NCBI GenBank assembly: GCA_964524225.1
Contig: CAZGEW010000057.1
Span: forward strand, 1-9,121
Direction of reading: 5' to 3'
DNA length: 9,121 nt
DNA from: GCA-2688775 sp964524225
GTDB taxonomy: Archaea > Nanobdellota > Nanobdellia > Woesearchaeales > GW2011-AR4
Shown here: positions 5,260-9,121 of the stretch, piece by piece
How the letters are laid out: every line of letters begins with the position of its first letter
How positions within the stretch are numbered: position 1 is the stretch's first letter
The notes under the pieces: model-generated
Database searches by the model: none
The model's input: the letters and a program-made list of their open reading frames with translations, nothing else
What the model was told of the DNA's origin: nothing
Program-made: the position numbers and the translations under genes

Positions 5260-5604
5260 ATGGGTAAAAAGAAAGAAGAATTTGAGAGACAGGAGCAAAT
5301 ACAACAAGAAATATCAAGGATTCATCTACCTAAAGGAAAGCAAGTGTTTGGTGTTATAGAGCAAAGACTTGGTGGCAGTAGAATGCGTGTCAAGTGCTTT
5401 GATGGTAAATTACGAGTTTGTAGGATTCCAGGAAGGCTGACAAGAAAGCTATGGGTTCGTGAAGGTGATGTTGTAATACTTGAGCCATGGGAATACAGTG
5501 GCGATGAAAAAGGTGACATTATCTATAAATACACACCTACACAGCTTTCATTTCTCAAGAAAAAAGGTTACTTAAAGCACTTATACGAATTCGAAGAATT
5601 CTAA
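5260..5604 (+). CDS. eif1a: Archaeal translation initiation factor 1A (aIF1A)
   Basis: A 114-aa protein with the whole aIF1A layout: a charged N-terminal tail (MGKKKEEFERQEQ), an S1-like OB fold (about residues 26-96) and a short C-terminal helix ending YEFEEF. Diagnostic stretches are LPKGKQVFGVIEQRLGGSRM (23-42), CFDGKLRVCRIPGR (46-59) and WVREGDVVILEPWEYSGDEK (65-84), followed by GDIIYKY. It binds the A-site region of the small ribosomal subunit and aids start-codon selection. This factor is restricted to archaea and eukaryotes and is the best taxonomic marker in the window. The ATG is preceded by a TATA box at leaderless distance, with no ribosome site. The length is usual for archaea. 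Confidence 0.97.
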   Translation: MGKKKEEFERQEQIQQEISRIHLPKGKQVFGVIEQRLGGSRMRVKCFDGKLRVCRIPGRLTRKLWVREGDVVILEPWEYSGDEKGDIIYKYTPTQLSFLKKKGYLKHLYEFEEF

Positions 5605-5618
5605 GATTCATAGAAATC

Positions 5619-5626
5619 TTTAAATA
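5619..5626 (+). promoter_or_regulatory. TATA box deciding the start at 5651
   Basis: GAAATC followed by TTTAAATA begins 32 nt before the ATG at 5651. It predicts a leaderless mRNA from about 5650, which favours this ATG over the in-frame TTG at 5648. Confidence 0.55.
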
Positions 5627-5650
5627 ATTTAGTCCAAAACTATACATTTG

Positions 5651-6241
5651 ATGGATAGGGGCAAAATCAGTTTTTTATTTATTAACTTCATATTACTTTT
5701 TGTACTTATATTCTTTATTTTTACAGTTTTTGATTTAAAAGGATTGGCTTTTGTATTTGAACTAGGTATATTATTTATTATGATATTTCTTGTTGTATTT
5801 TCAATTTTTGTTATATACCAAAATAGAAGGTTTGGATGGGTATTACTTGGCTTTGTTTTGCTTTTGATTATTCTTAATACCTTTTTTATTTTGCTGTTAA
5901 AAGGAAAGTTTGAAGCAGCTCAATTAACAACTTTGGCTTTTTCATTTATTGGATTGTTAATGGTTTTGTTTAATATTATAGAAAAGGCAAAAGAACAAAT
6001 AAATATAGAAACAAATATAGAAACAGGGGCACATGAAGAAATAAAGGAAGTCCAAGAAAAAGAAACTAAGCTAGAAAAAAAATTTAGTCCTGGCAAGTTT
6101 GTCGCTAGTAAAAATGCAAATAAATTTCATTCTCCAAAATGTGATTGGGCAAAAAGGATCAATAAAACTAATAGGATGTGGTTTAATTCAAGAGAAGAAG
6201 CTGAATCAAAAGGCTTTAGAGCAGATACTTGTGTAGCTTGA
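5651..6241 (+). CDS. Four-helix membrane protein with Ada-type metal-binding tail
   Basis: A 196-aa protein. Four hydrophobic helices lie at about residues 7-27, 34-56, 62-83 and 93-110. A charged linker (111-146, Glu/Lys-rich) leads to a cytoplasmic C-terminal domain: KFVASKNANKFHSPKCDWAK (149-168), then RMWFNSREEAESKGFRADTC (175-194). This resembles the Ada metal-binding domain, in which four Cys hold Zn2+. Here only C164 and C194 remain, with H160 as a possible third ligand, so metal binding may be altered or lost. Stand-alone versions fused to membrane segments occur in archaea; their role is not known to me and DNA repair should not be assumed. The gene follows aIF1A with its own promoter. 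The stop abuts the lspA stop on the other strand with no gap. Confidence 0.78.
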   Translation: MDRGKISFLFINFILLFVLIFFIFTVFDLKGLAFVFELGILFIMIFLVVFSIFVIYQNRRFGWVLLGFVLLLIILNTFFILLLKGKFEAAQLTTLAFSFIGLLMVLFNIIEKAKEQINIETNIETGAHEEIKEVQEKETKLEKKFSPGKFVASKNANKFHSPKCDWAKRINKTNRMWFNSREEAESKGFRADTCVA

Positions 6242-6712
6242 TTATTTCTTCCATATGATAAAAATCAATATTACAATACTTATAGTAACTGCGCTATCTG
6301 CTATGTTGAAAATCGGCCATATCCTAAAATCAATGAAATCAATTACAGCGCTGTAATAAAGTCTATCAATCAGGTTTCCAATAGAGCCACCTAATAATAA
6401 TCCAACAGAAATCTGTAATGCTGTTTCATTTTTTTTAATTTTTCTTAAATGATAGAAGATTATGCCAATAACAATTAATGAAATAATCACAAAGGCGTAA
6501 TTAAATCCTTTAAATAAGCCAAATGCAGAGCCTGTGTTAGTTATATATGTAAAATGCAAGATGTTTTTTATTATAGGTAAGGATTGATTTAGTTGAAAAT
6601 TTTTTTTAATTAAAAATTTAGTTGATTGGTCTATAATTACAATTAAGATTGCAGTAGAGAAAATAGGTATATTTTTTTTGTTCATTAAAACTAAATTTGC
6701 TTTTAAGATCAA
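6242..6712 (-). CDS. lspA: Lipoprotein signal peptidase (signal peptidase II)
   Basis: A 156-aa membrane aspartyl protease that cleaves before the lipid-modified cysteine of prolipoproteins. All family boxes are present: DQSTK (28-32), NTGSAFGLF (59-67), GGSIGNLIDR (108-117), VIDFIDF (123-129) and PIFNIADSAVTI (133-144). The catalytic pair is D116 and D139. Four membrane helices fit about 15-30, 71-89, 98-115 and 137-154. The start is TTG at 6712, overlapping the upstream stop as TTGA. An AAGGAG site (6724-6719) lies 6 nt before the TTG, while the ATG at residue 10 has no ribosome site. It is the last gene of the - strand group headed by the glycosylase gene. LspA is universal in bacteria but patchy in archaea, so the gene was probably acquired. 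A candidate substrate is encoded at 3742-4581. Confidence 0.95.
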   Translation of the reverse strand: MILKANLVLMNKKNIPIFSTAILIVIIDQSTKFLIKKNFQLNQSLPIIKNILHFTYITNTGSAFGLFKGFNYAFVIISLIVIGIIFYHLRKIKKNETALQISVGLLLGGSIGNLIDRLYYSAVIDFIDFRIWPIFNIADSAVTISIVILIFIIWKK

Positions 6713-7080
6713 TAATATCTCCTTCTTTTATCTTCTTGCTCGCCTCTTGCTATTGCTTCTATGTTAGTCAATCGTTGGTTGATGCTGTCCAATGAAGCCT
6801 TTAATGCATCCAATTTGCTGGATATAACCTCTAGATTTTTTGATGCTATATAACTATCACTGGAATATGATGGCTGTTGAAAAACAGGTTGAAAGCTTTG
6901 AGATTGTTGAAGTGACGGATATCTCTGAAAGGATTGTGTTGGCTCTATTCCCATGCCTAAATCTTGGGATGGTGATGAGCCAATATCTAAACCTAAATCT
7001 TTATCCAAGCCTAAGTCCTTTCCTATGCTCTCTAAGTCATCTTTTTTCTTCCAAAAAGCCAATTTACTAAAGAAACCCAT
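6709..7080 (-). CDS. FWKKKDD/coiled-coil protein of DPANN type, unknown function
   Basis: A 123-aa soluble protein in three parts. The N-terminus, MGFFSKLAFWKKKDD, is short, aromatic and basic, and may bind a membrane or partner. The middle (16-78) is low-complexity, with repeated DLGLD (22-26 and 28-32) followed by Gln/Ser/Pro-rich sequence. The C-terminus (81-113) is a clear amphipathic coiled coil, LEVISSKLDALKASLDSINQRLTNIEAIA in two heptad-rich halves, ending in a basic EDKRRRYY tail. I recall this N-terminal motif plus coiled coil from other DPANN genomes, where it is unannotated. The start is secured by a GAGGTGA site 4 nt upstream and a TATA box. The stop overlaps the TTG of lspA (TTGA), so the two are translationally coupled. 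Confidence 0.82.
   Translation of the reverse strand: MGFFSKLAFWKKKDDLESIGKDLGLDKDLGLDIGSSPSQDLGMGIEPTQSFQRYPSLQQSQSFQPVFQQPSYSSDSYIASKNLEVISSKLDALKASLDSINQRLTNIEAIARGEQEDKRRRYY
6719..6724 (-). promoter_or_regulatory. Shine-Dalgarno site deciding the lspA start
   Basis: On the - strand, AAGGAG lies 6 nt before the TTG at 6712. This spacing makes TTG, not the ATG at 6685, the likely lspA start. Confidence 0.6.
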
Positions 7081-7084
7081 CTAT

Positions 7085-7091
7085 TCACCTC
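7085..7091 (-). promoter_or_regulatory. Shine-Dalgarno site for the coiled-coil gene
   Basis: GAGGTGA on the - strand lies 4 nt before the ATG at 7080 and matches the archaeal anti-SD complement over seven bases, the strongest ribosome site in the window. Confidence 0.65.
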
Positions 7092-7113
7092 TTTTAATAT
7101 TTCTATTCCACAA

Positions 7114-7121
7114 TATTTAAA
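7114..7121 (-). promoter_or_regulatory. TATA box upstream of the coiled-coil/lspA pair
   Basis: On the - strand, AAAAA then TTTAAATA predicts a start site near 7090, giving a leader of about 10 nt that holds the GAGGTGA site. The coiled-coil gene and lspA could thus be expressed without read-through from the glycosylase gene. Confidence 0.5.
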
Positions 7122-7128
7122 TTTTTGG

Positions 7129-7287
7129 TTAAATAAGACCTTTATTCATTAGGTATATCAATCCTACTACGAATGCAGCAGTTAAAATAAAAAACACAAA
7201 TTTGAAAAATTTTTCAAACAATTTGTAGATTATGAATATTAAGATAATATACCCGACTATTGCACCTGCAATTGTAATAAGTGCCAT
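7129..7287 (-). CDS. Small two-helix membrane protein (52 aa)
   Basis: A 52-residue frame between the glycosylase gene and the coiled-coil gene. Helix one covers about residues 3-21 (MALITIAGAIVGYIILIFII), followed by a short basic turn YKLFEKFFK, and helix two covers about 30-47, ending LMNKGLI. The basic turn suggests both ends face outward with the turn in the cytoplasm. It starts 15 nt after the glycosylase stop on the same strand, so it is probably co-transcribed; no clear ribosome site is visible. Codon-like structure, clean two-helix hydropathy and tight fit in the gap support a real gene. The family is not recognised. Confidence 0.65.
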   Translation of the reverse strand: MALITIAGAIVGYIILIFIIYKLFEKFFKFVFFILTAAFVVGLIYLMNKGLI

Positions 7288-7302
7288 TTCTTAAATCTAA
7301 TG

Positions 7303-8184
7303 TTAGTATTTGAATATGGAATTGTTGTAATTACAACCCTGTTTTAAAGGGCAATTTTCACATAATGGGACCTTTTTGCATACGCTTTTGCCCATCTTAA
7401 CTAATAATGCATGATACTCATTAAATAATCTTTCGCTTTTAGGCAGACTTTGCGTGAATAAACTTTGCAACTCATCATATGATTTTTCTTTAAATCCAAG
7501 CCTATTCAGTATCCTTTTTGTATAAGCGTCTATGACAAATATTGGTTTCTTTGTAGCATATAAAATTATTGAGTCAGCAGTTTCTGGGCCAATACCTTTT
7601 ATAGATAAAAGTTCTTCTCTTAATATTGCTAACTCATTCTGAAATAATTTTTTTAATTTTTTTTTTTTATTTTTTATTAAAAATTCACAAAAATTCTTGA
7701 GCTTTTTTGCTTTCTGATTATGGTATCCGCTTGATTTAATCAAAAATGCAAGTTCTTTTTCATCAATATCTTTTATTTTTTTGATATCAATCAAGTTTCT
7801 TTTGTTTAGTTCAACAATTGCTTTTTCAACATTCTTCCAGTTCGTGTTTTGGGTTAAAATATGCTTTTTAGTTACTTTTTCTTTGTTTTTAAGGATTTCA
7901 GCTTGTAGTATCTCAGCTTGCTTTATCACCTCCAGTTCTTGTTTTGTAAATGGCATTCCAAGCTTTAACTGCTGGATAGCTCTCACAACATTAGGAAACC
8001 ATTGTGTGTTTTGAGCAAGGATGGCTGAAAACGTGATTTCTAGGGCTTCCTGCTCATTTCTAGGAGCATTGACATGGTATTCACACAAAAGAGTCTTGTC
8101 ATTGACTATTGGCCACCATCCCTGTGAGCCAAAAGCTGTGAATAAAGTATCATAGATTCTTTTTATTTTGTCCATCCTTCTCAT
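7303..8184 (-). CDS. Endonuclease III-related DNA glycosylase with internal duplication
   Basis: A 293-aa helix-hairpin-helix DNA glycosylase of the endonuclease III-related group (COG2231, MagIII-like), for excision of damaged bases. Marks are GWWP (22-25), the QNTxWxNV motif, the hairpin IKGIGPETADS (195-205), catalytic D219 in FVIDAYTKR, and an iron-sulfur site with C269, C275, C278 and C284 (C-X5-C-X2-C-X5-C). The Lys used for lyase activity in classical endonuclease III (G-[IV]-G-x-K-T-A) is Glu here (E201), so a glycosylase without lyase is expected. The motif ILAQNTQWFPNVVRAIQQL (55-73) recurs as ILTQNTNWKNVEKAIVEL (109-126), offset by 54 residues, and the protein is about that much longer than relatives. 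Residues 170-179 are nearly all Lys, from a run of 12 A. Start at ATG 8184 by its TATA box; an ATG at 8175 is an alternative. Confidence 0.87.
   Translation of the reverse strand: MRRMDKIKRIYDTLFTAFGSQGWWPIVNDKTLLCEYHVNAPRNEQEALEITFSAILAQNTQWFPNVVRAIQQLKLGMPFTKQELEVIKQAEILQAEILKNKEKVTKKHILTQNTNWKNVEKAIVELNKRNLIDIKKIKDIDEKELAFLIKSSGYHNQKAKKLKNFCEFLIKNKKKKLKKLFQNELAILREELLSIKGIGPETADSIILYATKKPIFVIDAYTKRILNRLGFKEKSYDELQSLFTQSLPKSERLFNEYHALLVKMGKSVCKKVPLCENCPLKQGCNYNNSIFKY
7657..7668 (-). repeat. A12 homopolymer in the glycosylase coding strand
   Basis: Twelve consecutive T on the + strand read as A12 in the glycosylase mRNA, coding for the lysine-rich linker before the catalytic hairpin. Runs of this length are prone to polymerase slippage and to sequencing error. 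Confidence 0.85.
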
Positions 8185-8203
8185 AATAATAAATTAATAA
8201 GAT

Positions 8204-8317
8204 ATGGAATTTAAAAAGATTTTGAATTTTATTGACGAGAAGATATTGTTAGCTTTTTTATTATTGGTAGCGATGTTTAACTCACTGGAATCACATCGCT
8301 GGAATCCAGCGAATTAA
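8204..8317 (+). CDS. Doubtful small ORF (37 aa) in a divergent promoter region
   Basis: An open frame of 37 residues. The N-terminal half is amphipathic (MEFKKILNFIDEK) and the middle hydrophobic (ILLAFLLLVAMF, 14-25), so a short membrane-associated peptide is possible. Against it: no ribosome site, no TATA box at a useful distance, and its first codons overlap the TATA box of the divergent glycosylase gene. Its last codons carry a hairpin-forming repeat. Confidence 0.25.
   Translation: MEFKKILNFIDEKILLAFLLLVAMFNSLESHRWNPAN
8208..8215 (-). promoter_or_regulatory. TATA box for the glycosylase gene
   Basis: On the - strand, AAAATCTT followed by TTTAAATT starts 31 nt before the ATG at 8184, a leaderless arrangement. 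It supports 8184 over 8175 as the start. Confidence 0.55.
8297..8311. repeat. Short perfect inverted repeat CGCTGG-AAT-CCAGCG
   Basis: Six GC-rich base pairs, extended to seven by T8296-A8312, enclose a three-base AAT loop. CTGGAATC also occurs just upstream (8284-8291), so the half-site is repeated. It stands out in an AT-rich gap before the GTPase gene. It could be an operator, an RNA hairpin or a terminator for a short + transcript; no T-run follows, which argues against a classical terminator. Confidence 0.5.
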
Positions 8318-8326
8318 AAAATCCAA

Positions 8327-8337
8327 TAATTAATAAA
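8327..8337 (+). promoter_or_regulatory. Possible TATA element for the GTPase gene
   Basis: TAATTAATAAA lies at the right distance (about 31 nt) for a leaderless start at 8360. The match to the TATA consensus is weak. Confidence 0.35.
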
Positions 8338-8359
8338 CAACTAGGCTTAATCCGTTTTT

Positions 8360-9115
8360 ATGAAGAAGAACTTTTGGATTGTGGTGAAAGGGCTTATTGA
8401 GAAAGTAGACATAGTCCTTGAAGTCCTTGATGCAAGGATGCCTGAACTTACAAGAAACATTAAGCTTGAAGATTGCACAAGCAGGATGAACAAGCCATTG
8501 ATATTGGTTGTAAACAAAGCGGACATTGTGTCCGGGACTACAATTCAAAATATTAGAAAACAGTACCATGGATTAGATTGTATTTTGGTTTCTTCAAAAA
8601 TGGCAAAAGGGATCCAAGATCTGATTGGAGTAATTAAATCTAAAGTAAAAAAAGAAAAAATAAAAGTGGTTATTATCGGTTATCCAAACACTGGAAAAAG
8701 CACGCTAATAAACAGGTTATCAAAAGGCGCTCGTGCAGGCGTAAGCCCTGAAAGCGGATTTACTAAAGGAATGCAGTTTATAGCTGGAAAAGCCAATCTT
8801 CTTCTTATAGACACCCCAGGTGTTGTTCCTTACGAAGGAAGGGATGAAATACTGCTAGGGATTATGGCAGGAATAAGCCCGTCAAAGCTGGATGATCCTG
8901 ACCTTGTTGCGTATGAAATTCTTAAGACATTCAAAATAAACAATCCTTCGGCGATAAAAGAAGCGTACGGGATTGATACTGAACTTGAGCCAGAAGATAT
9001 GCTAGTTGAGTTTGGGAAGAAAAACAACCTTCTTATAAAAGGCGGATTGGCTGATGAAAGGCGTGCTGCAATAAAACTCATCAACGACTGGCACAGAGGA
9101 AAAATCAGGCTTTAA
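8360..9115 (+). CDS. Circularly permuted GTPase, YlqF/RbgA/YawG family
   Basis: A 251-aa GTPase with motifs in permuted order G4-G5-G1-G2-G3: NKAD (52-55), SSK (78-80), the P-loop GYPNTGKST (107-115), T135 in SGFTKG and DTPG (151-154). The start, FWIVVKGLIEKVDIVLEVLDARMPELTRN (5-33), is typical of the family. Bacterial RbgA and eukaryotic Nog2/Lsg1-type relatives act late in large ribosomal subunit assembly, so a ribosome-biogenesis role is likely here. The C-terminal part (170-251) is helical, ending NDWHRGKIRL. The length fits archaeal members. Start at ATG 8360, with a weak TATA element at leaderless distance. It is complete, ending 6 nt before the window edge. A hand count over 8401-9060 gives about 39% GC, slightly above its neighbours. 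Confidence 0.94.
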   Translation: MKKNFWIVVKGLIEKVDIVLEVLDARMPELTRNIKLEDCTSRMNKPLILVVNKADIVSGTTIQNIRKQYHGLDCILVSSKMAKGIQDLIGVIKSKVKKEKIKVVIIGYPNTGKSTLINRLSKGARAGVSPESGFTKGMQFIAGKANLLLIDTPGVVPYEGRDEILLGIMAGISPSKLDDPDLVAYEILKTFKINNPSAIKEAYGIDTELEPEDMLVEFGKKNNLLIKGGLADERRAAIKLINDWHRGKIRL

Positions 9116-9121
9116 GATATA

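Noticed and set aside
46..7287. Three separate small genes all of exactly 52 aa (46-204, 1142-1300, 7129-7287)
   Set aside because: Their sequences are unrelated (zinc ribbon, acidic soluble, two-helix membrane), so the equal length is coincidence.
8330..9084. Open frames on the - strand opposite the GTPase gene
   Set aside because: The + strand carries every GTPase motif in order; the antisense frames have no signals.
8360..9115. GTPase gene looks more GC-rich than its neighbours, suggesting recent transfer
   Set aside because: A hand count gives about 39% over 8401-9060, but parts of TIM and the NYN gene reach similar values. The difference is too small to support transfer.
1..9121. CRISPR array, tRNA or rRNA gene, insertion sequence
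   Set aside because: No regularly spaced repeats, no cloverleaf-like GGTTCRANYCC segment, no rRNA-like stretch and no transposase frame were seen by eye on either strand.

Overview
The window most likely comes from a small-genome DPANN archaeon, probably near Woesearchaeota or Pacearchaeota. It is AT-rich and tightly packed. It encodes archaeal initiation factor 1A, and many starts have archaeal BRE/TATA boxes about 31 nt upstream, so several mRNAs look leaderless. It also has protein types I associate with this group: a pilin-like KKSIELSLNF membrane anchor, a membrane-bound winged-helix protein, and an FWKKKDD...coiled-coil protein. TIM, LspA and the DUF1461/Lit-family protein look bacterial in type. 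The lineage call is an inference from gene content, not from a marker tree.

Layout. From 46 to 3188 seven or more genes run on the + strand: a 52-aa zinc ribbon, a translationally coupled NYN-domain nuclease, thioredoxin, a 52-aa acidic small protein, a charged low-complexity protein, a four-helix membrane protein of the DUF1461/Lit family, and triosephosphate isomerase. From 3185 to 5168 three - strand genes follow: a membrane-anchored winged-helix protein, then a probable lipoprotein coupled to a pilin-like protein. aIF1A (5260) diverges from the winged-helix gene and is followed by a membrane protein with an Ada-type metal-binding tail. The - strand genes from 8184 down to 6242 are an endonuclease III-related DNA glycosylase, a 52-aa membrane protein, a coiled-coil protein and lspA. 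A circularly permuted YlqF/RbgA-type GTPase runs + to the window end.

How the genes may work together. The most interesting thread is lipoprotein processing. Within about 5 kb there is a signal peptidase II with all its motifs intact, a homologue of the bacterial lipoprotein transacylase Lit, and a cysteine-rich secreted protein with a lipobox (ISS-Cys27). Lit moves an ester-linked acyl chain, which classical archaeal ether lipids do not have, so its presence in an archaeon is a puzzle. A second thread is RNA metabolism and translation: zinc ribbon plus NYN nuclease, aIF1A, and a ribosome-assembly-type GTPase. The glycosylase carries an internal duplication of its first helical motif and a 12-A run in its coding strand.

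No rRNA, tRNA, CRISPR array, insertion sequence or gene-free stretch over 300 bases was seen.
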